Assembly (NCBI GenBank): GCA_947627465.1
Contig: CANQWD010000003.1
Location: forward strand, 56,637 to 120,636
From: an uncultured Clostridia bacterium
GTDB taxonomy: Bacteria; Bacillota; Clostridia; Oscillospirales; Ruminococcaceae
DNA: 64,000 bases
Direction of reading: 5' to 3'
Made by a program: the position numbers and the translations under genes. Under the pieces are notes generated by a model, which had not been told where the DNA came from, did not search any database, and saw nothing but the letters and a program-made list of their open reading frames with translations. Shown in pieces: positions 51,562 to 60,477 of this stretch (position 1 is the stretch's first letter; every line of letters starts with the position of its first letter).

Positions 51562-52236
51562 ATGAGCATCAAAAAAATATTATTATTTGTATTACTCCTG
51601 CTTGCCGCATATATTGGTGTCTATATCACGGTTTTCGGCATTAAAGGGTACCTGATGTATTGGGGAACCGAGCGCGATCTCAATATTATGAATCCCGGCG
51701 AACTTCAGCGAAATTTGAACGTTAAAGGTAGCGTGGAGACCACGTTGGGAGAACTTGGCAGAGATCACATCACAAACAGCGTTTTCGGAATACCCGTGGG
51801 GAAAAACACCTTAAGATATTACTTTCTGATACCGTTGGGCTATGAAGAAGATATTAAAGAGCAAAAATACGCGGTTCTCGCGGCAGACCGACCCGAGGAC
51901 GTCGAACTTTTGAAAAGTCTCGACAAATCATTGCCTGCGCCGCTCGACCCCAACGCTCCGCGTTTTGAGTTCAGCGGAATAGTCATGGACATAACGCCGA
52001 CGATCAGAACGAATATGTATAACAAGCTCTGGGAGATATACGACACGGAATTCAATATCTACACCCATAAAAACGTAAACGGCAATCTGATACCTTACAC
52101 GATCTACGTCAAAAGCGGCGAAGAACGCGGCAATCTGACAGCAATAATCGTAGGCGGCGCCGTGACTTTGGCAAGCCTTACGGCATTTATAATACTTGCT
52201 GTGGCGACCTATAAGAAAAAACATAGGTATTATTAA
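51562..52236 (+). CDS. Membrane protein with two terminal helices, paralogue A
   Basis: A 224-residue protein: one N-terminal membrane helix (about 5-28), an outside domain of about 155 residues, and a C-terminal helix (about 194-217) before a basic tail. The ordered stretch NPGELQRNLNVKGSVETTLGEL...LRYYFLIPLG matches the next gene. The start MSIKK follows GAGGT, 7 bp after the repeat-protein stop. No enzyme motif is visible. I do not recognise a named family. Confidence 0.7.
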   Translation: MSIKKILLFVLLLLAAYIGVYITVFGIKGYLMYWGTERDLNIMNPGELQRNLNVKGSVETTLGELGRDHITNSVFGIPVGKNTLRYYFLIPLGYEEDIKEQKYAVLAADRPEDVELLKSLDKSLPAPLDPNAPRFEFSGIVMDITPTIRTNMYNKLWEIYDTEFNIYTHKNVNGNLIPYTIYVKSGEERGNLTAIIVGGAVTLASLTAFIILAVATYKKKHRYY

Positions 52237-52343
52237 AATAATACCGCGCTCCGCGCTTTGTGCGGCGTTGTATAAAAGCGTTTGAAATTAACCGAGAGCG
52301 AAACGCTGCGGTTTATTAACTATATTAATTAAGGAGAAATTTT

Positions 52344-52994
52344 ATGAGACTTTTCGGAAAACTTATGCCCTTTATTATTATCGCAATATTGGGTATTTTG
52401 GTAGTTATCAGCGGGATAAAGGACAAGGTGGAGCTTTCAAAGCCCCCCGCAAAAATCGAAGAAATGACCGAGACGGACTTTTACAACGGTCGTTTCGTTG
52501 AAGGCGACATTTACGAGATATGGGACGAATACGCTACATTGGAGCAGTCCGATTCGGTAATGGGAATAAAATACAACACCAAAACGACGGCGCATTATTT
52601 TACAATGCCGCTTGAAAGCTCCTTCAACGGCAGTAGTCCGAAGATATTGTCTGTTGCGGTACGCGACGCGTCCGATATCACGACCGCTCAAAAAATGGAA
52701 CGCGAATCGCTTGAGTATTACGGCAACGACGATGCCGACGAGTCTGTTTTTGTGACTAAAATGCACATAAAAGGAAAGATCACCAAACTGAAAAAAGACG
52801 CCGCCGAAATATTTGACAAATGCGTCGTTAAGGAGGGTTACTCTCCGTCGACCGACACGATCTATTACGTTGTAAACGTCGGCAATGCCGGCAACGGCAC
52901 CACCGGCATGCTGATCATTGGAATAATAGCTACACTTGTTGGACTGCTGGGCGGTTTTATCGTAATTATGCGTTCACGCCGCCGCGGTTTTTAA
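52344..52994 (+). CDS. Membrane protein with two terminal helices, paralogue B
   Basis: A 216-residue relative of the preceding product: N-terminal helix (8-26), outside domain (ETDFYNGRFVEGDIYEIWDEY...AHYFTMPLE in the matching place) and C-terminal helix (about 188-210) with a basic RSRRRGF tail. It lies 107 bp after paralogue A behind AAGGAG, and its stop overlaps the next start. Confidence 0.7.
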   Translation: MRLFGKLMPFIIIAILGILVVISGIKDKVELSKPPAKIEEMTETDFYNGRFVEGDIYEIWDEYATLEQSDSVMGIKYNTKTTAHYFTMPLESSFNGSSPKILSVAVRDASDITTAQKMERESLEYYGNDDADESVFVTKMHIKGKITKLKKDAAEIFDKCVVKEGYSPSTDTIYYVVNVGNAGNGTTGMLIIGIIATLVGLLGGFIVIMRSRRRGF

Positions 52995-53821
52995 TGAACG
53001 CCATTCATATAGCGTCGTTTGCACCCTCGGCGGCAAAAGGCAGGCTCTCCCCCGCCGCCGAGGATTTTGATTTGTACTGCACGGCGTTTTCCGCTTTGCA
53101 ATGGCGAAAAAACGGCGGCTCCATAACGCTTTGCTGCGATGAGCCGTTCGCGGAATACTACCGTAAAATAGAATTTACGGATATCTGGAACAACATAAAC
53201 GTCTGTGTGGCGGACGATCTGGGGGGCATCGACCCGAAGATGTTCTGGGCGGGAGCGAAGCTGCTTGCGCTGCGCGAGGTCTCCGCGCCTATTGCAATGA
53301 TAGATACCGACTTCATTGTGTGGAAAAACCCCGAATTCGGAGATGAAATAATCGCCGCGCACCGAGAGAATATTTCCGACGGAATTTATCCGCCGCTCTC
53401 GTTCTTCAAAACGCGCGGTCACATCATACCCGACTTTTCGGAGAGCGTTTTGCCGCTCAACACCGCGTTTCTTTACATTCCCGACAACGATTTTAAGGAA
53501 TTTTACACCTCACAGGCGATATCGTTTATGAAATCCGCTGTGAGCTGTGACGATTTTCTGAAATACATGGTTTTCGCAGAACAGCGGCTTGTCGCTATGT
53601 GCGCGGAATATACGGGCACTCCCGTTAAAACGCTTCTCAACAAGGACGATCTTTTTCGTCCGCAGAGCGATTTTACGCACCTTTGGGGCGCTAAGCAAGC
53701 CATGCGCGATCACCCCGAGCTTCGCGCGGATTTCCTCGCGAAATGCCGAACTCGGCTGCTTCGTGATTTCCCCGAATACTCCTACCTCGTCAATATCATT
53801 GAGCGCGTCTCGCATTCTTGA
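52994..53821 (+). CDS. Glycosyltransferase-like protein
   Basis: A 275-residue soluble protein of the kind seen in small glycosyltransferase-like families. The DxD-type motif is AMIDTDFIVW, after a short run MFWAGAKLLALREVSAP that fits the substrate-binding helix. The family name cannot be fixed from sequence alone. It overlaps the previous stop by one base. It is the last gene of the cluster that begins with the aromatic-repeat protein. Confidence 0.62.
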   Translation: MNAIHIASFAPSAAKGRLSPAAEDFDLYCTAFSALQWRKNGGSITLCCDEPFAEYYRKIEFTDIWNNINVCVADDLGGIDPKMFWAGAKLLALREVSAPIAMIDTDFIVWKNPEFGDEIIAAHRENISDGIYPPLSFFKTRGHIIPDFSESVLPLNTAFLYIPDNDFKEFYTSQAISFMKSAVSCDDFLKYMVFAEQRLVAMCAEYTGTPVKTLLNKDDLFRPQSDFTHLWGAKQAMRDHPELRADFLAKCRTRLLRDFPEYSYLVNIIERVSHS

Positions 53822-53848
53822 TGTTCTGGCAGCTTCCCAAGCCCCCTA

Positions 53849-54010
53849 GCGGTTCGCCCGCAATTCGCGACCGCAGGGAGCGAATTTGCCGCGCAGCGGC
53901 AGTTTTCGGCGAAGCCGAAAACGCGGGCGAACCGCGGCTTTTCCGAATGCCCCCGCACGGGGAACTCCGCCGTAGGCGGAGCGAGCCGCGCGGGGGCGTG
54001 AGGAAAAGCC
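53849..54010. repeat. Two adjoining GC-rich palindromes
   Basis: Palindrome 1 has arms GCGGTTCGCCCGC (53849-53861) and GCGGGCGAACCGC (53923-53935), 13 perfect bp, enclosing smaller dyads (GCCGCGCAGCGGC, GTTTTCGGCGAAGCCGAAAAC). Palindrome 2 follows directly with GGCTTTTCC (53936-53944) / GGAAAAGCC (54002-54010) and GCCCCCGC / GCGGGGGC inside. The gap from 53822 to 54318 holds no believable gene; further GC dyads continue to about 54230. Confidence 0.75.
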
Positions 54011-54318
54011 TTCCCCCGCTCGAAACGCCTTACGCACCTCAGCTTAAAGCGCCCCTACCCTGCCCAACGGCTTCCGTTAACTCAAGCGCGCGCCCGTTCC
54101 GGGGAGCATTTAAACCAAACGTAGACGCAGCGCCCGAACGTAGCTGCGCGCGGGTGCGGAAGTTTTCCGCCTAACGGCGGAAAAACAGCGGGCAATGCCC
54201 GCTCGCCGCTGACGCGGCGTTTCCGCGCCCGCGCCCCGAAAACACCGCCGAAAACGCGAATAAATGCCGAAAAACAGCGCACAATAAAGGTAATTATCTT
54301 TATAGGGAGTGCAAAAAA

Positions 54319-54987
54319 ATGGCAATAAGGGCGGAAGATCTTCATAAACATTACAAAACGGGCGGTCAAACAGTTAAGGCGCTGGACGGAATAACGCTGG
54401 AAATAAAGGACGGCGAGTATGTAACTATAGTCGGAAGCTCCGGCTCGGGAAAGTCGACGCTGATGAACATTCTGGGGTGTCTCGATACTCCGACCTCGGG
54501 GAAGTACTTTTTGGACGGCAAAGAAGTCGGAAGTTTGTCTGACAGGGAGCTTTCCGAGATACGCAGCCGCAAAATAGGCTTTGTGTTCCAAAGTTTCAAT
54601 CTGATATCGAGCCTAACGGCTTTGGAAAATGTGGAACTGCCGCTGCTGTATCGAAAGATACCCAAAACCAAGCGGAGCGAAATAGCGCTGAACGCGCTCG
54701 AAAGCGTAAGGCTTTCGGACAGAGCATTGCACCGCCCAAGCGAGCTTTCCGGCGGACAACAGCAGCGCGTTGCGATAGCGAGAGCGATAGCCGCCGACCC
54801 GCAGATAATCCTTGCCGACGAACCTTGCGGAAATCTGGACAGCCGCTCGGGCGCGGAGGTACTGGAAATTCTCGATAATTTAAGTAAAAACGGCAAAACG
54901 ATAGTAATGATAACCCATAACGAGGACACCGCGCGGAAAGCACAGCGGCTGATACGCATTTCCGATGGCAAGCTGACAGTGGGATAG
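54319..54987 (+). CDS. ABC transporter ATP-binding protein, MacB/LolD type
   Basis: A 222-residue ATPase: Walker A GSSGSGKSTLMN, signature LSGGQQQRVAIARAIAADP and Walker B ILADEPCGNLD. The DGEYVTIVGSSGSGKS and IGFVFQSFNLISSLTALENVELP lines are typical of the MacB/LolD/FtsE-like group acting on lipids, peptides or antibiotics. No permease gene is next to it (a sirtuin follows), so the membrane partner is elsewhere. ATG behind GGGAGTG. Confidence 0.88.
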   Translation: MAIRAEDLHKHYKTGGQTVKALDGITLEIKDGEYVTIVGSSGSGKSTLMNILGCLDTPTSGKYFLDGKEVGSLSDRELSEIRSRKIGFVFQSFNLISSLTALENVELPLLYRKIPKTKRSEIALNALESVRLSDRALHRPSELSGGQQQRVAIARAIAADPQIILADEPCGNLDSRSGAEVLEILDNLSKNGKTIVMITHNEDTARKAQRLIRISDGKLTVG

Positions 54988-54996
54988 GAGGAAAAA

Positions 54997-55710
54997 ATGG
55001 CTAAAACATTGCAAGAAATTGTTGACGAAAGCAAACGAATCGTGTTTTTCGGCGGAGCGGGAGTTTCAACGGAAAGCGGGATACCCGATTTCCGAAGCCA
55101 AGACGGTCTGTATAATCAAAAATACGACTACCCTCCCGAGCAGATAGTGTCGCACACGTTCTTTACGCGAAAGACCGAGGAGTTTTACCGATTTTACAGA
55201 GACAGAATGATCTTCCCGAACGCCAAACCCAACGCGGCGCACAAAAAACTCGCGGAACTTGAGGCGGCGGGAAAACTCCATGCGGTGATTACACAGAACA
55301 TCGACGGGCTGCACCAAGCCGCGGGCAGCAAGAATGTCATTGAACTGCACGGCAGCGTTCACAGGAATTACTGCATGAACTGCGGAAAATTCTATCCGCT
55401 GTCGGCGGTGACGGAGTGCGAGGGCATTCCGAAATGCGAATGCGGCGGTACGATAAAACCCGACGTAGTGCTTTACGAGGAGAGCCTTAAGACCGAGGAC
55501 ATCGAGGACGCGATCTATGATATATCCACCGCCGACACGCTGATAATAGGCGGCACGTCCCTCGTCGTCTACCCTGCCGCGGGGCTTGTGGGCTACTTTA
55601 AAGGAAAATACATAGTCGTAATAAATAAAAGCGAACTTTCAGCCAACGCCGACCTTGTTATTAACGACAACATCGGAACAGTAATGGATCAATTGACAAT
55701 TGACAGTTGA
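54997..55710 (+). CDS. cobB: NAD-dependent protein deacylase (sirtuin)
   Basis: A 237-residue Sir2 protein that removes acyl groups from lysines using NAD+. GAGVSTESGIPDFRS, TQNIDGLHQAAGS, the catalytic His in ELHGSVH and the zinc site (CMNC and CECGG, four Cys) are all present. It lies 9 bp after the ABC ATPase behind GGAGG. The last seven codons and the stop come from the edge of a palindromic repeat, which suggests the original C-terminus was changed by insertion. Confidence 0.92.
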   Translation: MAKTLQEIVDESKRIVFFGGAGVSTESGIPDFRSQDGLYNQKYDYPPEQIVSHTFFTRKTEEFYRFYRDRMIFPNAKPNAAHKKLAELEAAGKLHAVITQNIDGLHQAAGSKNVIELHGSVHRNYCMNCGKFYPLSAVTECEGIPKCECGGTIKPDVVLYEESLKTEDIEDAIYDISTADTLIIGGTSLVVYPAAGLVGYFKGKYIVVINKSELSANADLVINDNIGTVMDQLTIDS

Positions 55711-56028
55711 CAATGGACAATTATTGTGTCCGCCTTACGGCGGACGGATTTAGATTGTTTACGGACAATGAAGTTGTGACAACATTTTGACCCGCATACA
55801 GTCTAGAGCGTGTTCACATTACCGCTCAACGCTCGTCTGGCGGCGAATTTTTCGCATTACTTCGTCAAAAATTCTTGACGTACATAAAGTACGTCGGCGG
55901 ATTTTTTCCTCGTCCTGCGAAAAATTCGCTTCGCCATCCGAGCATTTCGGGTAATGTGAACACGCTCTAAAATAAGTCGGCGAAGCCGACGCAATAATTG
56001 TCAATTATCAATTGTACACTGTCAATTG
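55691..56028. repeat. TTGACAAT-type palindromic element interrupted by a second element
   Basis: The ends AATTGACAATTGACAG.. (55691) and the complement ending at 56028 match at 30 of 36 positions. Inside it, at 55803-55969, sits an unrelated palindrome. The subterminal GGACAATTATTG motif links it to the element at 21376-21503. No gene lies in 55711-56044 apart from this. Confidence 0.72.
55803..55969. repeat. Nested 167 bp palindromic element with TAGAGCGTGTTCACATTACC ends
   Basis: TAGAGCGTGTTCACATTACC at 55803-55822 is matched by its near-perfect complement (GGTAATGTGAACACGCTCTA) ending at 55969. The middle has GACGTACATAAAGTACGTC and other smaller dyads. It is not coding. Its place inside another element suggests later insertion. 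Confidence 0.78.
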
Positions 56029-56044
56029 AATTATGGGAGGAATT

Positions 56045-57136
56045 ATGGATACAGTACAGACCGTTACATATCAATGCCCAAACTGCAACGCGGCATTGGA
56101 ATACGACAACGCGTTAAGGCGTTTTCGGTGCTTCTATTGCGACAGCACGTTCACCGACGATGAAATGGAGAAAATATTCCTAAAGCGCGACTCCAATGTC
56201 GATTTGGAGACCAATGAGCCCGAACTTACCGAACAGCAAATGACCGACGAGGAATTCACGGGACAGAGCGCCTTGTATTCTTGCCCGAATTGCGGCGCGA
56301 ACGTCATCTGCGATTCGCTCACTGCGTCGACGAGATGTCATTTCTGCCACACGCCCGTTATACTTTCGGGACGGCTGTCGGGCGAATTCAAGCCTAATTT
56401 GATAATCCCGTTTCAGACAACGCGCGAACAGGCCGAGGAAAACTTCAAGAAGTTTACAAGCGGCAAGTTCTTATTGCCAAACGGTTTTAAAACCGATGCT
56501 CAAATACAAAACATCTCGGCGCTGTACGTTCCGTATTGGCTGAAAAGCGGACAAACCGAAGCGCACCTCACAGCTACGGGACTTACGATACGCTCATGGT
56601 CAACGGGAAACACGACCTACACTCACACAAAGGTCTACAATGTTGAACGCGACTGCGATATGGTTTTCGTGCGCGTGCCCTACGACGGCTCGAAGCGCAT
56701 TGACGACAGCCTTATGGAAAGCATAGAGCCGTTCGATTACAGCGGCATAAAGCCGTTCAACATGAGCTATCTTTCAGGGTGCGCCGCCGAGAAATACGAC
56801 GTTACCAAAGAAGAAGCCGCGCCTCGTCTCGACGAGCGCATAGGCAAAGCCGCCGAAGAAGAGATACGCAGACTGGCGGCGGTCTACACGCGACTTCAGG
56901 ACGTAAATTGCAACATAAGCTACAAAAATCAGCAATACATTTACGCGCTTCTGCCTGTGTGGTTTCTGAACTACACATATAAGGGCAAGGACTACGAGTT
57001 CGCGATGAACGGACAGACTGGCACGATGTTCGGCGAACTTCCCGTATCGCCCGTCAAGAAATTCTTCTTCGGCGCGGGGCTGTTTTTAGGCATTTTCATT
57101 ATCGCTACATTGTTGGGAGGGCTGTTCTTTGGTTAA
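56045..57136 (+). CDS. Membrane protein with two TFIIB-type zinc ribbons
   Basis: A 363-residue protein. Two CPNC-x-CFYC and CPNC-x-CHFC zinc ribbons lie at about residues 11-32 and 79-105, joined by an acidic linker. A middle domain of about 200 residues follows (PFQTTREQAEENFKKF, GAALYVPYWL-like), then one membrane helix at the C-terminus (about 340-360). The build is of the TFIIB-type zinc-ribbon proteins of Firmicutes, whose job is not established. The start MDTVQT follows GGAGG. It overlaps the next start by eight bases. Confidence 0.82.
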   Translation: MDTVQTVTYQCPNCNAALEYDNALRRFRCFYCDSTFTDDEMEKIFLKRDSNVDLETNEPELTEQQMTDEEFTGQSALYSCPNCGANVICDSLTASTRCHFCHTPVILSGRLSGEFKPNLIIPFQTTREQAEENFKKFTSGKFLLPNGFKTDAQIQNISALYVPYWLKSGQTEAHLTATGLTIRSWSTGNTTYTHTKVYNVERDCDMVFVRVPYDGSKRIDDSLMESIEPFDYSGIKPFNMSYLSGCAAEKYDVTKEEAAPRLDERIGKAAEEEIRRLAAVYTRLQDVNCNISYKNQQYIYALLPVWFLNYTYKGKDYEFAMNGQTGTMFGELPVSPVKKFFFGAGLFLGIFIIATLLGGLFFG

Positions 57137-58091
57137 ACATAAAACAAAACGCGCGGCGATTCTCCTCACGATGTTCGCACTTATTGCTACGCTTATTACC
57201 ATGCTCTTCACGGGCATGCGGGCGAACGCGGACGGCGGACTTGTTAAAACGTCCTACAGCGACAACTTTATCGAGTCCACCTATAACGACCGCTCTTTGA
57301 TAAAGAAAACGGGCATTGCGGGTCAATACGCTCTGATTGCCGACTTCGACAACTGCCTTACCGACTCCGAGGAGAGCGCTCTTTTGGAAATTCTCGAAAA
57401 AACCGCGAAAAAAACTCACACAAACGTCGGCGTGGTAATTACGCGAGATTTGGAGGGCAAAAGCGACAAAAAGTTCACGGACGACTTTTCCGACGAGGTT
57501 TTCGGAGCGTATACAAAGTCGATAATGCTGATGTTTTTGAACAGCTATAACGTTCCGCAATACAGCTCCTGCCAGGACTGGATTTCCACGGACGGCGACG
57601 CCGTTCAAAAATTTCAAGGCAAGACCACCCGAATGTTCGACAGGATATACGACAAGCTCGGAGAACCGCAGGGAAACAAATACGCCTACAACGAGAGTAC
57701 CCGCACATACGGCGGCTACGATTACGCCTCGGCGATAAACGAGTACGCGAAATGCGTAAAACGCTATGGCGGCAGCGGCTTTAGCGCGGTCTTGGTCATT
57801 TTCGGCGATTTTATCATTAAACACCCGACGGGCTTCCTGATGATTGTAGTTGTCTCCATTCTGATAAGCTTGGCGATTGTACACGGCAAGGTAAAGGGAT
57901 ATAAGAAAAAAGCGCCGATAAGCGCTTCAAATTACATCGACAGGCGCTGCACTAACGTAACAAGGCAGGTAGACCAATTTGTACGCGAATACACCACCTC
58001 GCACACCCACTCCAGCTCCTCGGGCGGAGGACATCACGGCGGCGGTGGCGGCGGCGGTCACCACGGCGGCGGAGGCGGACATCATAGATGA
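57129..58091 (+). CDS. TPM-domain membrane protein with His/Gly tail
   Basis: A 320-residue protein: N-terminal membrane segment, an outside TPM (DUF477-type) domain (about 55-170), a second helix (about 229-250) and a cytoplasmic region. The C-terminus is a striking low-complexity tail of His and Gly pairs (HHGGGGGG, then [10 protein letters not shown]), probably metal-binding. Related TPM proteins help protein quality or photosystem repair, but their bacterial role is open. The start is TTG overlapping the zinc-ribbon gene; both are probably one unit. Confidence 0.75.
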   Translation: MVKHKTKRAAILLTMFALIATLITMLFTGMRANADGGLVKTSYSDNFIESTYNDRSLIKKTGIAGQYALIADFDNCLTDSEESALLEILEKTAKKTHTNVGVVITRDLEGKSDKKFTDDFSDEVFGAYTKSIMLMFLNSYNVPQYSSCQDWISTDGDAVQKFQGKTTRMFDRIYDKLGEPQGNKYAYNESTRTYGGYDYASAINEYAKCVKRYGGSGFSAVLVIFGDFIIKHPTGFLMIVVVSILISLAIVHGKVKGYKKKAPISASNYIDRRCTNVTRQVDQFVREYTTSHTHSSSSGGGHHGGGGGGGHHGGGGGHHR

Positions 58092-58837
58092 TATCCGTTT
58101 TGAGGATCACGCCGCGGGTGTTTTTACTCAACGAAAGCGACAAAGCGACCGGCTATCTTGTTATCGGAGAAAAACGCGCGGCAGTCATCGATACGATGAT
58201 AGGCTTTTCAAACGTCCGAAAGGTTGTGCGCTCTCTGACTGCGCTTCCGCTGATAGTACTGAATACTCACGGTCACGCCGATCACGTTTACGGCGACGCT
58301 TACTTTGACAGGGCATACATAAACCCAGCCGATATCCCGCTTGCCCGCCGCGAGTTCTCTCACCCGATATACAGAGCGGCGCTTTTTCTCAAACGGCTGA
58401 AAACGCCGCCGCTCTGTCCGCTTGCCAACGGCGAAGTTATTGATTTGGGCGAACTGTCTCTGCGCGTAATATTCACGCCGGGGCACACGGCGGGCGGCGC
58501 GTGCTTCCTTTGCGAAAAAGAAGGCGTGCTGTTTTCGGGCGACACCGTTATAGAGCGGACTTGGGCGCATCTTCCCGAAAGCGTTCCGCTTGGCGTTTTT
58601 CGTAATTCGCTTTTGAAACTCGCTAAATATCGAGACAAATTTAAGATGATATTGTCGGGACACAGCAAACACGCTGAGCGCGCGCAGCTTCTCGGTGCGC
58701 AGCTTAAAGCCGTAACCGAGATACTAAAAGGCAGCACCGAAAACGACCGCCAGCACTCCGCGAAAAGCGGCGGCATTATGGAGCACCCTTACGGCAGACC
58801 TCCGCGGGTAATAGTTTACGATAAGGAAAATTTATGA
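58088..58837 (+). CDS. Metallo-beta-lactamase-fold hydrolase
   Basis: A 249-residue MBL protein: [11 protein letters not shown] is the HxHxDH metal motif, the later His is in [13 protein letters not shown] and the Asp in FSGDTV. A final His lies in LSGHSKH. These bind two metal ions. Substrate cannot be told. It overlaps both neighbours (ATGA at each end), giving tight coupling to the TPM gene and dtd. Confidence 0.88.
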   Translation: MISVLRITPRVFLLNESDKATGYLVIGEKRAAVIDTMIGFSNVRKVVRSLTALPLIVLNTHGHADHVYGDAYFDRAYINPADIPLARREFSHPIYRAALFLKRLKTPPLCPLANGEVIDLGELSLRVIFTPGHTAGGACFLCEKEGVLFSGDTVIERTWAHLPESVPLGVFRNSLLKLAKYRDKFKMILSGHSKHAERAQLLGAQLKAVTEILKGSTENDRQHSAKSGGIMEHPYGRPPRVIVYDKENL

Positions 58838-59265
58838 AACTGGTTATACAAAGAACGGAACGCGCCGCCGTTTCGGTGGACAAAAAAACAGTCGGCGCAA
58901 TAGAAAACGGATTTTTGGTGCTGTTCGGCGCGGGCGCGGAGGATACGGAAGCGGAGTGCGAACGGCTCTCGCAGAAGCTGATAAACCTGCGCATTTTCGC
59001 CGATGAAAACGGCAAGACCAACCTTTCTTTAAAAGACGTGAACGGAGAATTATTGATAATCTCGCAGTTTACGCTGTATGCCGACTGTCGAAAAGGCAAC
59101 CGCCCGAATTTTTTACAAGCTAAAGAACCAAAAGAAGCGGAACATCTTTACGATTATTTCTGTGAATTATGCGCTCGGGAAATTCACGTTGAAAAAGGAA
59201 TTTTCGGCGCGGATATGAAAGTCGAGCTTGTGAACGACGGACCGTTCACGATAATTTTGGAGTAA
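58834..59265 (+). CDS. dtd: D-aminoacyl-tRNA deacylase Dtd
   Basis: A 143-residue enzyme that removes D-amino acids (and glycine) wrongly loaded on tRNA. Family parts [34 protein letters not shown] and the Gly-cisPro loop near [11 protein letters not shown] are intact. It overlaps the MBL gene; a cysteine desulfurase starts 4 bp after it. Confidence 0.95.
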   Translation: MKLVIQRTERAAVSVDKKTVGAIENGFLVLFGAGAEDTEAECERLSQKLINLRIFADENGKTNLSLKDVNGELLIISQFTLYADCRKGNRPNFLQAKEPKEAEHLYDYFCELCAREIHVEKGIFGADMKVELVNDGPFTIILE

Positions 59266-59269
59266 AACA

Positions 59270-60424
59270 ATGATATATTTGGACAATGCCGCCTCCGCGC
59301 CCGTAAATCCCAAGGCGTTGGAAGCGGCAATGCCGTTTCTGACGGCGAATTTCGCGAACCCCTCCTCCCTGCACGGCGCGGGTCAAGCGGCGGCTCTCGC
59401 GGTAATTGAAGCGCGGGAAAAGTGCGCGGCAGCTCTGGGCGCGGCTCCCGAGGAAATAACGTTCACAAGCGGCGGCACCGAAAGCGACAATCTCGCGATA
59501 TTTTCCGCTTTAAACGAAGAAAAGCGACGTATCGTTACCACGCAGATCGAACACCCCGCCGTGCTGAACGCGTTTCACGAAGCCGAAAAACGCGGTTTTG
59601 AAACCGTTTATTTAGCGCCCGACGCAGACGGCTCAATAAGCGCCGAAAAAGTTGCCGAAACAATTGACGAACAAACCGCGCTTGTTTCGGTTATGGCGGC
59701 GAACAACGAGATAGGAACTATTCAGCCCATTTCGGAAATCGCCGAAATATGCAAGAAACGCGGCGTTCTGTTTCACGTTGACGCGGTTCAGGCGGTCGGC
59801 AGTATTCCCATTGATATGCGGAAAATAAACGCGGATTACCTGTCCGTCTCGGCTCACAAAATAGGCGGCATAAAGGGCGGCGGATTGCTGTTCGCGAGAA
59901 AAAGCGCGCCGCTTTCTCCGATGATCTTCGGCGGCGGTCAGGAGCGCGGAATTCGCTCGGGCACGGAAAACGTTGCGGCGATAGCCGCTCTCGGCGCGGC
60001 TTTGGAGGAAATTACGTGCGATATTGAAAACCGCACCGCGAAAATCGCAGAGCTGCGCGACCTGCTGATCAAACAACTCGCCGAAATTCCCATTTCGCGC
60101 TTAAACGGAAGCAAAACCGCGCGGCTATGCGGAAACGTCAGCTTCTCGTTCTCGGGGATAGACGGCGAAGCGCTCGTGCAAAGTCTCGATCTGTACGGAG
60201 TGTGCGCGTCGTCGGCTTCGGCTTGCAGCGCGGGCAAACAGACAGTATCACACGTTCTGAAAGCGATAGGCGTTCCCAAGGAATACGCGGGCGGTTCGCT
60301 GCGCTTAACGCTTTCGGAAAATAACACGCGCGAGGAAATTCTGAAAGCCGCCGATATCGTCAAGGAACAGGTCTCGCAGCTGCGAACGCTTTCCGGCTTT
60401 TCACAAAATGTAAACCAAAGCTAA
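59270..60424 (+). CDS. Cysteine desulfurase (NifS/IscS family)
   Basis: A 384-residue PLP enzyme that takes sulfur from cysteine for iron-sulfur clusters and tRNA thiolation. The PLP lysine is in SVSAHKIGGIKGGG, the active Cys in SASACSAGKQTVSHVL, and the N-terminal IYLDNAASAPVNP and ITFTSGGTESDN parts are canonical. No iscU-like gene follows, so it is probably of the general NifS/IscS type used for several pathways. Confidence 0.93.
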   Translation: MIYLDNAASAPVNPKALEAAMPFLTANFANPSSLHGAGQAAALAVIEAREKCAAALGAAPEEITFTSGGTESDNLAIFSALNEEKRRIVTTQIEHPAVLNAFHEAEKRGFETVYLAPDADGSISAEKVAETIDEQTALVSVMAANNEIGTIQPISEIAEICKKRGVLFHVDAVQAVGSIPIDMRKINADYLSVSAHKIGGIKGGGLLFARKSAPLSPMIFGGGQERGIRSGTENVAAIAALGAALEEITCDIENRTAKIAELRDLLIKQLAEIPISRLNGSKTARLCGNVSFSFSGIDGEALVQSLDLYGVCASSASACSAGKQTVSHVLKAIGVPKEYAGGSLRLTLSENNTREEILKAADIVKEQVSQLRTLSGFSQNVNQS

Positions 60425-60446
60425 CATTTTTGTTATTCAAGGTTGG

Positions 60447-60475
60447 TTGAAAAATGTGAAAATTTATGATATACT
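60447..60475 (+). promoter_or_regulatory. Promoter of the XRE-ABC operon
   Basis: TTGAAA at 60447-60452, 17 bp spacer, TATACT at 60470-60475. The left end of the repeat element (60478) lies only 3 bp after the -10 box. Confidence 0.65.
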
Positions 60476-60477
60476 AA

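Noticed and set aside
53818..54174. A 118-codon open frame in the GC-rich palindromic region
   Set aside because: Composition is Arg/Pro/Ala-rich without a ribosome site, and it runs through perfect palindromes; it is better explained as chance in GC-rich repeat DNA.
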